Positions 12,471 to 23,929 of a stretch of 64,000 nt of DNA are shown here, in pieces. The notes beneath the pieces were generated by a model that was not told the DNA's origin, searched no databases, and saw only the letters and a list, made by a program, of their open reading frames with translations. Origin of the DNA: Cenococcum geophilum 1.58 (lineage: Eukaryota > Ascomycota > Dothideomycetes > Gloniales > Gloniaceae); contig KV748187.1 of assembly GCA_001692895.1 (NCBI GenBank), positions 1,003,715 through 1,067,714 on the forward strand. The letters are read 5' to 3'. The first letter of the stretch is position 1. Each line of letters begins with the position of its first letter. The translations under genes were made by a program, and so were the position numbers.

Positions 12471-12479
12471 AGAATAAGT

Positions 12480-12800
12480 TACCTAAGGGGGACCCAAAAA
12501 GAGCAGTTGCCGAACTACTTAGATCTATTTCCTTCTCTATTAGAAGAAAGTCCGTTCTTTTATCGCTAAGTTCCTATAAACCTTATTTTATAAGTTTCTA
12601 TTTCTTAAAACAAACCTTCTTACAAACCTTCTTAAGACGGATTAACTAAGTAGACGCAGCTAGACGGGAATTAAGGGCTCTTTACTAGGCTTCAGCAGCC
12701 TCTTATTCCGCATTATAAGAACGGCGCAACTCCGCCAAAGTAACAGATAGTTTATTATCTAGCCGCGTAGCAGCAGATTAAATATAAAACCCTAAGATAA
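12480..12800 (-). pseudogene. Antisense coiled-coil frame downstream of G1 pol
   Basis: On the minus strand a frame reads from about 12790 to 12500: LAELRRSYNAE, then LIRLKKVCKKVCFKKQKL, then QELSDKRTDFLLIEKEI. It is rich in Leu, Lys, Glu and Gln with heptad spacing, which suggests a coiled coil. From memory, similar antisense frames exist at the 3' end of other fungal Gypsy elements, but I cannot check this. Several RIP stops are present. Function is unknown. Confidence 0.45.
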
Positions 12801-13151
12801 ATTAATTAGGGAACCAGACGACTATTAAGAGTAATAGGTCGCGTATATTTAGCATTAGAGATAGAGCGAACGTCACAAGATAAATAAATATTTGCTTTAA
12901 TGCACTCTAAGCAAAAGGACGGTTATCGCGAAGATAGGTTCGCCAACGTAATACAAATTAACCCCTCTTTTAAATAACGAGAACATGGAGACGGCATAAT
13001 TTTACTAAGGGACAGTATTGTAGCAATAGTGCGAACACGGCGAGCAGTTAAAGAAGAAGAAATTGCTTTAGGTATAATAAGCAATAATATTAACCAAATT
13101 AATTAGATAGATATTATACCTCTAGTAAATAACCTAGAGATATTTAGGATC
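12801..13151 (+). other. G1 3' non-coding region before insertion B
   Basis: No convincing frame or motif is seen. The segment belongs to G1, because the duplicated target of B (tttaa) and the polypurine tract before the 3' LTR resume at 19605. Confidence 0.5.
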
Positions 13152-13156
13152 TTTAA

Positions 13157-13349
13157 TGTCACGGAACCCCACCGCAGGAGCCTCTATAGGAGAGCCCCGT
13201 GCTCTCGCGTACACCTTGCGTACAGCTTACGTCAGCTACGCGTAGGTATATCACCTCCTTACGCCCTCGACCCTTACGATCGATCGCGCAACGTCTTATA
13301 GACTCCTTGAATACATACACTCTATAGCCACTGCCCCCGTTCCGTGACA
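13157..13349 (+). repeat. 5' LTR of B
   Basis: A 193-bp repeat running from tgtcacggaac to gttccgtgaca. It matches 19308-19500 with a few RIP-type differences. The frame at 13159-13371 on the minus strand is a shadow of the LTR. Confidence 0.92.
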
Positions 13350-13449
13350 TTACGTTGCGCCTTTTTACCACTAACGCTCAGCCTATAACCAATTCTACGT
13401 CTCTATAATACTGCAGGCGCTGCCAGAAGCAGCGTGTCTACGAATTACC

Positions 13450-15180
13450 TCACTTTATACTTCTAAGGAATCCATAATAGTAAGACGATATTCCTTACTA
13501 GCTACTATATTAAACCTAAAGAATAATCCAATACCTATACTCAACCTACAACGCCAATTAATCCCAGGAGAATTTGATTTATTAGCCCTAACCCCTAAGG
13601 AGATAGACACCGATAATGTCTTATTTTTTATTAACTATACAACTACGGATAAGTAAATGGAAGGGCTACTACCTATTAAAATCGAAATATAAGACGCCGA
13701 GACGTTTATAAAAATGGTAGCACAAGACCCTGATAAATACTACTGCCTTCTATAGAACTACCACCTAAAGCTTATATAAGCTGAGATGCGTACTGCCTAA
13801 GATTGCGATATTATCTAAGACCTATAAGCTTATAAGGCGCTCGCTAATAATATACGTTAAGAAACTAAANACNACCTNNGNNTGTCTAAACGCGACGTNT
13901 AANAGTTAAAGAAGAATAAGATTATACTAATTGCTACAGTTACTAAAAAAGAAGGCATAATTAAATACCTATAATCTTAGCTTAATAAGTATATTTGTAA
14001 TAACACTAGATACCTCTCTACTATATATAACGCCACCTAAGTCTCTATGCCCCCGGCAACTTTACCTACTTAATGCTTAATAGAGGGTCAGCGCTAAGCA
14101 GCTTTACCTAATAGGAACCCCTACTAAAGTAGCAATAACGAAAGCTATAATAATTAGACCTAAACTGCTACTATAGGATCTAATATACGCTACCCTAATT
14201 CCCTAGTCTTTTAAGAAGATCGTAAGGAATATAGCTACTAGAAGATACAAATCCGCGAGAAACTAACTTAGAGCGCCTGCCTTTTTCCTACAGAAGATAC
14301 TAAGATTGGCTATATTATCGGGCGAATAAAGGGTATACTATTTAACAGACTCTTCGCCCGATGGGAGACTAGTAGCCCCTAAAAGTGGTAGTTTTACTAA
14401 GAAGTCCTTAATGATCTTAACCTAATATACCGCGACCACGACCTACTAGCCACTAACCGAGCTAAACTACGTGCCCTAAAGATAAGCCCTACTGAATTAT
14501 TTAACGAGTTCTATATTAAATTTTAGGAATATACTAGAGCCCTTACCTAAGACGATACTAAAGACCAAGAGGATCTCCTTAAAAAAGTTACTTATCGCCT
14601 TAGTTACGCAGCCGCCAGCTATAACTATAATAATATTTATAAGATGGTAGTAGCCCTATAGGAGATTAAACAACAACTAAATTAGATTGCTACTACTAAC
14701 CCTCGCTTAAAGACCTCTCTATAGAAGCCCTCTAGGCCTACTAAACCTACATATACTAAGCCGCCGACGCCTACTACTTTAGGTGCTACTGGAGCTAACA
14801 TTAACCTCTCTATACTAACCTTTCCGTAAAAACTTCTAGACGGAGAGCGCGAGCTATTTTAGAAATTAGGACGCTGCTATAGATGCCGCTAAGAAGGCTA
14901 TTATCGCGATAACCTAAACTGCCTAATGGCTAGGTTTAGTACCCGCCGCCTAATACCTAACCTAATGCCCCGAACACTAAATACGTTGCTACGCGCCACT
15001 ACCGTATAAGACGAAGACGTAGTAATAGTAGTAGAATTAGATACGGAAACGGAAAACGCTAAGTCCTAGCCCTAAGTCGCGGGTTAGGACGCCCTAATAA
15101 TAGAGGGATCTATATATCGGCCTGCTTAATAGATAACTTAGTAAAGATAAATAGACGGAAATAGATAGTTTTACCTATAA
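13450..15180 (+). pseudogene. Gag of B (RIP-damaged)
   Basis: A plus-strand frame full of TAG/TAA codons runs from roughly 13450. Near 14870-14930 it contains a CCHC zinc-knuckle remnant (CYRC..EGYYRDNLNC), in which the His has become Tyr. The part before it is Lys/Arg/Thr-rich and fits a Gypsy Gag with a basic spacer. Ambiguous bases at 13870-13903 prevent a clean reading there. Start codon not identified. Confidence 0.6.
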
Positions 15181-15189
15181 TAGGAACTA

Positions 15190-18100
15190 CTGCTATAAAA
15201 TAATATAAAAGCCGTTCTATGATTAACTGCGGAGCTACTAACTAATTTATAGATACCTAACTTATGCGTACTTATAACCTGCCTACCTTACCCCTTACTA
15301 AAGCCCGCGCCCTATAACTTGCTAACGGTAGTTATACCGTATAGAAGATTACCCACATAGTATAACTCTACTTAGACATAAATAGGCACCAGGAAGAGCT
15401 TTGGGCCTATATTACACCACTTACTAACTACCCTATTATCCTTAGAATAAGCTGGCTTAAATAATATAACCCCACTATTAACTAGGAAAAGAGAGAAGCA
15501 ACCTTTAACTCTAAATACTGTAGAGAGACTTGCCTAGGATATGGCCTAGCCGCCTCTATTTACTTACCAGGATATTAACCTAAGAAACCCCTTATTATCC
15601 TACCTACGACCAACTGTTACTACGTAAATGCTGCGTCCTTTTACCGCATAGTATATAGGAAAGGCTAGACCGTTGCTGCAGCTTCCTAATTACGACTATA
15701 TAAGCTTAATAAAAAATAGGACTACGTCCTTTATAGTAATAGGATAGACATAGTTAACCTTTTAGAAGATGACGCCCTTACGGAACTCTATAGACTTTTA
15801 CCTTTAGACTTTAAGAAGTTTATAAAACTTAAAAAAGGACTTACCAACGAAGAACTCCGTAAGCTCCTCCCTAAGAGGTACTACAACTTTATTGATATAT
15901 GCTTATAAAAGGGCGCAGATATACTCCCCCCACATCGACCTGATGACTATGCCATTAATATTAAATAAGGAAAAACGCTACTTTATAAGAGACCTCACCT
16001 AATATTAAAAGATAAACTTCTAGTTATAAGAAAGTATATTAACGAGCACCTTGATAAAGGGTTTATTTATCCTAGTATATTACTAGCAGCCGCCCCTATC
16101 CTTCTTGCTAAGAAGCTAGGAGGAGGTATCCGATTTTACGTTAACTATAGAGGACTTAACGCTATTATAATTAAAAACTAATACCTAGTACCGCTTATAC
16201 GGGAGACCCTTAAGCGGCTTAGCCAAGCCAAAATCTATACTAAGCTTGATATTATCGCTGCCTTTAACTATCTCCGAATATAGGAAGGTGACAAATAAAA
16301 AACCGCATTCGCATCGCGCTTTAGCTAATTCGAATATACCATTATGCCCTTTAGCATATACAACGGCCTAGGCACCTTCTAAAGCTATATTAATAACGCC
16401 TTACGGGACTACCTTAATGACTTCTACTCCGCGTACCTGGACGACATACTTATTTATAGCAATAACCCTTCTAAGTATACTAAACACGTTTAAAAGGTTC
16501 TATAGCGCCTTAGGGACGCAGGACTTTATATTGACTTAAAGAAATGCGAATTTTTAGTCACAGAAGTAAAATACCTTAGACTAATTGTTACTACTAAGGG
16601 TGTCCGTATGGACCCTAAGAAGGTACGTATAATTACCGAATAGTAAGCCCCTAACTGCATTAAGGACGTATAAGCCTTTCTTAGTTTTACTAACTTTTAT
16701 CGGAAATTCATATATAACTTCTTAGGCGTAGTAGCACTACTTATAGCAATAATATAAACGAAGGGCCTTTCTGCAAAAGGAAGAAAAACGTACCTACGCT
16801 TTACCTGGACGCCTAAATGCGAGAAAGCGTTCTAAGACCTTAAAAATGCCTTTACTAAAGCACCTATCCTAGCCCACTTTATACTAGGATGATAACTCTA
16901 TCTTAAAACCGACTTCTTAAACTATGTTAACGTAGGCGTTCTTTCCTAGATGGGTGATAACGGTTTCCTTTACCTAGTCGCATTCTACTCGTCTAAGTTT
17001 ATACTATAAGAGTGTAACTACAAGATCTATAACAAAGAACTCCTTATAATTGTATAAGCGTTTAAAGAATTCTAACTAGAACTCTTCTTAGTAGAGCCTA
17101 ACTAGCTAATTAAAGTCCTTATGGACCATCGTAACCTTAAGTACTTTATAACTATAAAGTAGCTAAACTAATGCTAAGTATATTGGAACGAGTTCCTCTC
17201 TAGTTTTAACTTTAAAATTATATATAGACTAGGAGTATAAGGTACTAAACCTAATAGCCTAATACGCCGCTTGCAAGACCTTCCTTAGTCTAAAGATAAC
17301 CCCTATAATTAGTTCCAACAACAAATAATCCTAAAAGCACGAAATTTGGCCCTAGGCATACTACCTATAATAGAGCTAACTATACCTTAGCTTTATACCA
17401 TAGAACTAGAGTTACCTCCTAAAATTAATAAGCTTATTACTATAGCATATAACACCTCTGTTAACCTATTACTATATTAACTTATTACCGCAAAGACTGC
17501 TAGCGCCTATACGCTGCCTATTAACCTCTAAAGCTTAGGCTAGATTAATATAGCAGCCTTAAAAGTAAAAGAGAACAGGCTCTATTATAGAGGTTGCCTA
17601 TTTATCCCTAACTTAGAAAATTTACAACGGCAACTAATCTAAATGGCCTACGACCTCCGATTAAGCAGCTATCTAGGTAGAGGAGGAACCTATAAGCTTT
17701 TTAGCCGATACTACTTCTAGCCAAAAATGATAGACTTAGTTAAACGCTTTATAGGCGCCTGCTACGGTTATAAGCGCGCTAAGGCCTTTAATATAAAGTA
17801 CTAAGGACTACTATACCCTCTACCAGTACCTATATAATAATAGGCAGATATCGCTATAAATTTCGTTATTAACCTACTACCCTGTAAACGATACGGCCGT
17901 ACCTATAAGAACATCCTTATAATAATATACCAACTTATAAAAGAGCGCCACTATGTCCTAACCAAAGGCGTAGTCGTTAGCGACGTTACTAATGCCTTCC
18001 TCTATGAAGTTTACTAACTATATGGGCTACCTAACTCAATTACGTCCGACCGAGGCATATAATTTAACTCCGATGTATAGAGACGAATCTACTAACGCCT

Positions 18101-19030
18101 TGGCATCTCTATTAAGATGTCTATATCCTTCTACTATAAAACTGCTAGGTAACTGGAAAACGCTAACGCTAGCATAAAAGCGTACCTATAATAGGTAGTC
18201 GCCTATAGTTAAGATAACTGGGTAGATTACCTCCTACTAGGTAAATTCGCAGCAAATAACTACGTCTTAACTACTATAGGACTTACCCCGTTCTTCGCGA
18301 ATAAGGGTTATTACCCCTAATCCGGTATAGAGCCACTAGAACCTATTAATAAGAAACTGCTATATAGAAAACGCCTTAAGATATTACTTGCTAACTAGTA
18401 TATAGACCGCATAAAAAATCTACTTAACTACTATAAGGGAGAAATGGCCTGGGCCTAAGCAAAGTAGGCCTACTTCGCTAACTACTATAGAACGCCACTA
18501 CCGGAGATGCGTGTTGGCGACTAGGTATAGCTAGATGCACGCAATATCTCTACGCAAAGGCCTATAAAGTCACTTAATTATAAGAACCTCGGCCCTTATC
18601 CAATTAAATAAGTTATTAATAGGGGAGCCGTATATAAGCTAGAACTCCCGCCTACCCTAGCTACCCGCGGGATATAGCCTATATTTTACCTATGGCTACT
18701 ATACCTCTATTAGCCTAACCCCTTACCGGGGCAGATATAGCCTAAACCCCTACTAGTACTAATCCGAGATAAGAACGAAGATAAGAACCATAAGGAGTGG
18801 ACCATTAAACGAATTATTAACTCTAAATACTTTGGCAAAGGTAGAGGACGACGGCTCTACTACAGAGCTATATACACAGGATTTAATATAGATTAGCTAG
18901 AATGGTAACTATAGGAAGACTTTAAAAATATAAAGGATCTAATTAGCGACTTCCACTACGCGAACCTATAGAAACTGGGCCTAAGTAGAGATTTTATACC
19001 TAATCCTCTATAGGAGCCCTTATAGAGTTA
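15190..19030 (+). pseudogene. Pol of B: protease, RT, RNase H, integrase, chromodomain
   Basis: A protease remnant near 15215 reads MINCGATTNFI, where DSGA would be expected. Reverse transcriptase spans about 15990-16560, and its catalytic motif YLDDILIYS at 16434-16460 is intact, unlike the other Gypsy copies here. Then come RNase H (about 16860-17270) and integrase (about 17600-18680; core near 18010-18080 with YGLPNSITSDRG). A chromodomain-like segment follows near 18795-18915 (EWTIKRIINSKYF). Many other codons are RIP stops, so the polyprotein cannot be made. The open frame at 17992-18177 is in another frame and is not a gene. Confidence 0.87.
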
Positions 19031-19120
19031 AACCGTTATATATTGCCACGTAAGGGCAAATTACCGTTAGATTGCGGCAAAGTGCGATTACGTAACCGGA
19101 ATATTGTTAAGATATCCAGG

Positions 19121-19143
19121 AACTTTAACTGGTGGTTAAAGTT
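19121..19143 (+). other. Perfect 9-bp hairpin in 3' region of B
   Basis: aactttaac and gttaaagtt pair perfectly around a 5-base loop (tggtg), followed by atctaattggt. The same stem and the same downstream bases occur in element F at 61730-61752, also between pol and the right LTR. This may be a conserved RNA structure. Confidence 0.6.
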
Positions 19144-19307
19144 ATCTAATTGGTCGGATTCTTAGATGCCAAGCCTTATTACATAACGTTGTTTTAAACC
19201 TTTAGCAATACCCCCCTTTCTTCTTTTCTATACCTTAAGTGTCCCTTTTACATGTATATAGTAACCACAGCGTCGCTGAAGCTCCGCCTTTATAGGAGGG
19301 GGGGTAG

Positions 19308-19500
19308 TGTTACAGAACCCTACCGTAGGAGCCTCCATAGGAGAGCCCCGTGCTCTCGCGTACACCTCGCGTACAGCTTATGTCAGCTACGCGTAGGTAT
19401 ATCACCTCCTTACGCCCTCGACCCTTACGATCGATCGCGCAACGTCTTGTAGACTCCTCGAATACATACGCTCTGTAGCCACTGCCCTCGTTCCGTGACA
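19308..19500 (+). repeat. 3' LTR of B
   Basis: A 193-bp copy of 13157-13349, preceded by the polypurine tract. The frames at 19252-19452 (+) and 19402-19605 (-) are shadows. Confidence 0.92.
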
Positions 19501-19604
19501 GTATATCACCTCCTTACGCCCTCGACCCTTACGATCGATCGCGTAACGTCTTGTAGACTCCTTGAATACATACGCTCTGTAGCTACTGCCCCCGTTCCGT
19601 AACA
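19501..19604 (+). repeat. Tandem partial LTR at the 3' end of B
   Basis: This stretch repeats the last 104 bp of the LTR (same as 13246-13349), directly joined to the complete 3' LTR. Because the target duplication tttaa follows it at 19605, the fragment lies inside the inserted unit. Confidence 0.88.
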
Positions 19605-19605
19605 T

Positions 19606-19636
19606 TTAAGGACGAAGATAGAAAGGAGGGAGATAG
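19606..19636 (+). other. Polypurine tract of G1
   Basis: The purine-rich run gaagatagaaaggagggaga directly before the 3' LTR fits the plus-strand primer of Gypsy reverse transcription. Confidence 0.7.
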
Positions 19637-20064
19637 TATTACGGACGCTTTAAGTACAATATTACGACTACTAGGAGAGAAGTCGGAAGAAGCTAGTTAG
19701 TTAATTTAGGCACGGTCTAGAATAAAGCCGGTGGAACTATATAACGAAGAATAGTAACCAAGGTCACGTAAGGTAATCTGTATAATCTATGGGATCTATA
19801 TAATCCGTAATAGAGCAGATAGAGTACACATACATTACGTATAAGAAGGATTTTATAGGAGTACGGTTGTATATTTAAGGACCCTTAGTCCCTACCTAGA
19901 TAGTTCCTTCTTTATAGTAATTCTTAGAATACAATTAGAGTTAATCTATTAGGCAACCACTCTACCAGTTATTATTACTTGTCGACTATTATTTATTTGC
20001 ATTTCCTATACACCTAGCCCAATAACAGGACCTACCGTAGTTCTTGCTATAAGGTTCCGTTATA
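19637..20064 (+). repeat. 3' LTR of G1
   Basis: A 428-bp copy of 27-454, followed by the duplicated target cttac (20065-20069). Confidence 0.92.
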
Positions 20065-20069
20065 CTTAC

Positions 20070-20368
20070 AAAAGCTTTAACTTTATAAGGAGTAGTAAAG
20101 CGACTCTAAGAAAGACGTAATTACGGCTCTATTAAGGCACGAGCGTTAAGTCCAAGGGCGACGATCTTAAAACACCAAGCAGTAATCGATCGTAATGTAT
20201 TTTAGTGTAGCCGATTAATCAATTACGGCTTTGCGAGTGTAGATATAATATCATTACCTAATTTTAATTTTGGGTGCATTTTACATACAAGTATTAAATA
20301 TAACGATACCCCTTTTATAACGATACGCTTGGCTGCAAAACCCATATCGTTATAAGGGGGGTTTACTG
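20070..20368 (+). pseudogene. P1: C-terminal end and 3' terminus of a pogo-type transposon
   Basis: Joining 1-26 to 20070 without G1 gives a plus-strand frame: LDKALIALQKL, then KKDVITALLRHERQ, and ending QSIVMYFSVAD before a stop at about 20216. The shape is that of the C-terminus of pogo/Tigger-like transposases, with a helical basic end and a short MYF tail. The sequence then holds ataacgatac twice (about 20282-20320) and an inverted atatcgttat, and ends ggggggtttactg before TA at 20369-20370. This looks like a Tc1/mariner terminal inverted repeat with its TA target. The 5' part of P1 lies before the window. Confidence 0.55.
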
Positions 20369-20370
20369 TA

Positions 20371-21066
20371 CACTTATTCTATATAAACGCTTTTACAACT
20401 ACTAAAAATAAGTCTTATTTTATAAAATTAGTAAATAGAATTATAAAATAAACACCGCTTTATAATTTTAAATATATAGCAGCATAAGAAATAATGTAGT
20501 TATAAAGTTTTCGGTAGTAAATAGTGGGGCTAAGCATCGCCTCTCTATTAAAACAATACACTTACTATAGCCCTACTAATATAGCTTTATATTTTATAAA
20601 TAAAGCCGTATTTTATAGCCGTATTTTAGGTCTATAAAATAAGCCCATATTTATATAATTTAGGGTTATTTTAGTAAAGTTATAGGGGGTGCTTATTTTT
20701 TGGGGTAGAGGTGTTAGGTTAAGTTTTATAACTATTATATAACACCCTATATAATTCCACTAATATTAATCTAATTTATATAAATAAGGACTTATTTTAT
20801 AGCCCTAAAATAGGGCTATAAAATATATCTTAATTTATAAATTATAAAGTTATATTAGTGGGGCTATAGGGGGTATACTGGTTTAATAGAGAGGCGATAC
20901 TTAGCCCCACTATTTACTACTAAAAACTCTACAACTATATTGTTTACTAAGCCGTTATATATTAAAAATTGTAAAGTAGAATCTCTTTTATAATTTTACT
21001 TACTAATTTTATAAAGTAGGATTTATTTTTAGTGGTTATAAAAGCATTTTTATAAAAAGAGCGTAT
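20371..21066. repeat. ~700-bp foldback element
   Basis: Left arm (about 20371-20660) and right arm (about 20760-21066) are reverse complements along most of their length, for example actactaaaaataag against atttatttttagtggt, and aatagtggggctaag against ttagccccactattta. Only about 100 bp in the centre is unpaired. There is no coding potential. It has the form of a foldback-type MITE and is AT-rich and probably RIPped. Confidence 0.75.
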
Positions 21067-21190
21067 ACGAGCAGGAGGCTCGCTTAATTTTAATTTTTGT
21101 AATACTTTTGCAAAGAGTAGTATACAGTAGTATTCGAGGCTCGGCTAATCGTCGGTTAGCGGAAAAGTCACGTGTTTAGCCAGCCACCTA

Positions 21191-21336
21191 CAAGGGGGTA
21201 ACACGAAATGCTCAGACGCCCCCCCTGCTAGTATGGTACACAAAATAACCTAGGCCTGCTATATTACTTAGGGCTCGCTTATTTTCCTCTCCATACTAGC
21301 AGGGGGGGCGTCTGAGCATTTCGTGTTACCCCCTTG
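21191..21336. mobile_element. M1: short MITE with perfect 46-bp inverted repeats
   Basis: The arms 21191-21236 and 21291-21336 are exact reverse complements (caagggggtaacacgaaatg.. inward), separated by 54 bp and flanked by TA on both sides (21189-21190, 21337-21338). This suggests a Tc1/mariner-type MITE. The perfect arms contrast with the mutated surroundings. Confidence 0.85.
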
Positions 21337-21338
21337 TA

Positions 21339-21618
21339 CAGGATATTCGCGTATATCCACAGCGCCACCAGCGCTAAGCTATGGACATACGCGTATCAAG
21401 GGCCACCTACTGATTGAGCCGCTGATTGACGCCGACCATGGGGTAATTAGGGCTATTAGGGCCCCAAGTATATATAAAAAAGTCCTCCCTACGTAATCCT
21501 TAATCGCGGCAGCACGTCTGCTATTATACCTACTATAACGTGTTTGACCACTCCCCGGGCCACACCAGTCCTCGGGCCACCCCACCAGAATCGCGACACG
21601 TCTATACCTTAACAGAGC
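21339..21618 (+). other. Upstream region of the P2 transposase
   Basis: A lightly RIPped stretch between M1 and the transposase ATG. I could not define a terminal inverted repeat here. The minus-strand frame at 21379-21585 has no recognisable features. Confidence 0.3.
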
Positions 21619-23274
21619 AATGGCGTCAACGCAGCGCTTTCGATCACCTCAAAAGCAGGGTAGACTTCTTCTTGCATCTCAATCGCTTCAAAAAAACCAA
21701 GTTTTAAGCCAGCGCAAAGCTGCAGCATTGTACGATACTCCGAGAACAACGCTCCAACGCCGCCTCCACCACGTCCCTACAATTTAAGAGTTTAATACAC
21801 AGAAACGCAAGCTACAGCTATCTAAGGAGCAGGCCCTTATTCAGTGGATCCTAGACCTTAATTAACGAGGATTCCCCCCCTATATTATTAATGTACGGCG
21901 TATAGCAGACACTTTACTCGCGGCACGCGGCCAAAATCCTCCCCCCTAGCCAGTTGGCCAGAACTGGGCACGCCGCTTTATAAACACCCAGCTAGAGCTA
22001 CAGATAAAATGGAATCGAAAATTCCACTTATAGCGCGCGAAATGCGAGGATCCAGTTATAATTAACGCGTGGTTTAAGCGCGTAGAGGAGACGCAACTGG
22101 CGTACGGCATCCTTAACAAAGATAGCTACAATTTTAATAAGATAGGGTTTATAATAGGTATCGCGGTAACGTTAAAAGTCATTATAAGCTTAGATACAGT
22201 CGGTTAAGCAGTCCTTATTTAGCTAGGCAATCGCGAATAGGTAATAGTAATTGAGGGAGTCAACGCTACTGGCTAGGCAATTCCACCCTTTATTATCCTA
22301 GCAGGTAAAGTCCACTAGTTAGGCTAGTATCGAGCTCTACCTACTAACCAGGTAGTCGCTGTAAGCGATAATAGCTGGACTAATAATGAGCTAGGATATA
22401 AGTGGATTTAGCACTTTAATAGATATATAGAATCTTGTATAAAGGGAGCCTACCACCTACTTATCCTTAATGGCCATAACAGCCACACGATGCCTAAATT
22501 TGATTAGTACTATACACAATATAAGATTATTATACTCTGTATGCCTGCGTATACATTACACCTTCTCCAGCTACTTAACGTAGGCTGCTACTTCCCTCTA
22601 AAGCGCGTATATAGACGTGAGGTTTAAGAGCTTGCCCGCTAAGGAATCCACTATATTAATAAAGAAGACTTCCTCACAATATATACAAAGGTGCGACTAT
22701 CTATATTTTTAGATTAGAATATTAAGAGTGGATTTTTAGCAATAGGGCTCATGCCTTATAATCCTTAGTGTGTCCTATTATCGCTTACAGTTATAAAGAC
22801 ACCCTCTCCGCTAGGTATAGCTAGTGGAGTAGCGCCTCTATAGATATTAGAAACGCTATATACTATAGCTTAGCTAGAGTAGTAGGCCAGTCTTATATAA
22901 GACCTTTTTTAGCGCCAGTCCCAGAGCCTAACTACTTAAGTAGTTAAGTAGATTATTAAGGGGTGCCAGATAGTAATGTATTTGGCTACTATACTTATAA
23001 AGGAGAATTTAGAGCTTTATATAGCTAATTAACGCCAAAAATAAAAGGAGTAGTACCGCCAAAGGTATATTATATAGGGAGGCGCTCTATAGGCCCAGGA
23101 GGCTTAAGCTTTAGTTAAGGGGTTAGAAAATAGGGAGTAGGAGGCTAATTAGAATTAGGCTGCTTTAGTATAGTAGCGAGCACCACTAACGTGTAGTAAC
23201 TGCTATATTTAGGGTTATAATAGGACTTAATGCCCTACTATATAGAGCAACTACTAGGCAAATTTTAAATTAAA
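21619..23274 (+). pseudogene. P2: pogo/Fot1-type transposase (RIP-damaged)
   Basis: The frame starts with an ATG at 21619 (MASTQRFRSPQKQG) and reads through TAG/TAA codons. It begins with a Psq-like helix-turn-helix (SQRKAAALYDTPRTTLQRRL), followed by a CENP-B-type DNA-binding helix region (QWILDLN.RGFPP). The DDE catalytic domain shows NFNKIGFIIG near 22130, SDNSWTNNELGYKWIQ near 22365, LILNGHNSH near 22460 and ILCMPAYTLHLLQLL. A CCHC tail (CSNCYI.GYNRT.CP) lies near 23195. The transposase would cut and paste an element with TA targets. The first and third catalytic Asp are Asn (FNK for FDE; NGH for DGH), both G-to-A changes. The element's own terminal repeats were not identified. Confidence 0.85.
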
Positions 23275-23379
23275 ATTATTTTAGTGTCGTTAAGCAATTA
23301 TATAAAAACGCGTCGCGATTTTAGTGGGGTAGCCTAAGGACTGGTATAGCCTAGGGAGTAGTTAAATATATTATAAGAT

Positions 23380-23521
23380 AGCGCTGACTAACCGTATAGA
23401 GATTAATATCGCCAATAATGCTAAATTACGCGCTAACGCGTAGTATGTCCTTACCCTTACGCGTAACGCTAGGCCTAAAAACATATTTTTAGCGTATAAC
23501 CCAAAGTAGAAAGAGTTTAAG
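23380..23521 (+). pseudogene. Crypton exon 1
   Basis: This exon encodes the N-terminal part ending ARPKNIFLAYNPKQKEFK, a segment conserved at the start of the Ndc10/CBF3-like recombinases of fungal Cryptons. It is directly followed by gtaaga, a good 5' splice site. The start codon is not visible (probably ATG to ATA by RIP). Confidence 0.75.
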
Positions 23522-23540
23522 GTAAGAAGGGTATAATACC

Positions 23541-23911
23541 TGTTACGGAGCGAGTATAAGCGACGATAATATATAGCAAGGTAGATATTATTAAGCTATA
23601 TATATAAACTGTATAAGGAGGTTAAGACGTTACATAAGGAAAGAAGGTAGGAAAACGGGAAGAAAGGGCATATATTGTTAACTTGGTTGCTTAGTTAATA
23701 TATATATAGGGCAGAATAGGGTTTAGGTCGTGGTCTTAGTAGAACTTAGTAGAATTTGATAGAACTTAGCAGAATATAGCAGAATGCTATAGATTGCTGT
23801 TAGATTACTATTAGATTGCCGTTAAATTGCCATTTTACGGTTAGTCTCTAATTGCTAAGTTAGTAGAAATAGGTGGATGTGTGTAAGGTGTTATAAGGGT
23901 GTTCTGTGACA
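23541..23911 (-). repeat. Left LTR of C
   Basis: This repeat begins tgttacggag and ends ttctgtgaca. It is shorter than the right copy by about 20 bp, in the central degenerate (agaactta)n-like part. Confidence 0.9.
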
Positions 23912-23929
23912 GTACCCCCCCTTTAAACT

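Larger units (their letters stand above)
13157..19604 (+). mobile_element. B: Ty3/Gypsy retrotransposon inserted in G1
   Basis: LTRs of 193 bp (13157-13349 and 19308-19500) share the inverted termini tgtcacggaac / gttccgtgaca. A further 104-bp LTR fragment (19501-19604) follows the right LTR, and only after it comes the target duplication tttaa (13152-13156 and 19605-19609). A polypurine tract (taggagggggggtag, about 19293-19307) precedes the right LTR. The interior codes on the plus strand for Gag, protease, reverse transcriptase, RNase H, integrase and a chromodomain-like end. Ambiguous bases occur between 13870 and 13903. Gln codons are widely replaced by stops. Confidence 0.92.
27..20064 (+). 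mobile_element. G1: Ty3/Gypsy chromovirus, RIP-damaged, split by elements A and B
   Basis: Two 428-bp LTRs (27-454 and 19637-20064) bound the element, and both are flanked by cttac (22-26 and 20065-20069), a 5-bp target-site duplication. LTR ends read tatta..gttata, which is TG..CA after CpA-to-TpA change. Between the LTRs lie gag, protease, reverse transcriptase, RNase H, integrase and a chromodomain in Ty3/Gypsy order, all on the plus strand. Element A interrupts the reverse transcriptase and element B the 3' non-coding part. Without the two inserts the element is about 8.0 kb, a normal size for a Gypsy element with an extra antisense frame. The reading frame is full of TAG/TAA in place of Gln and Trp codons, so it cannot be expressed. 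The insertion target was the C-terminal coding end of a pogo-type transposon (P1). Confidence 0.93.
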
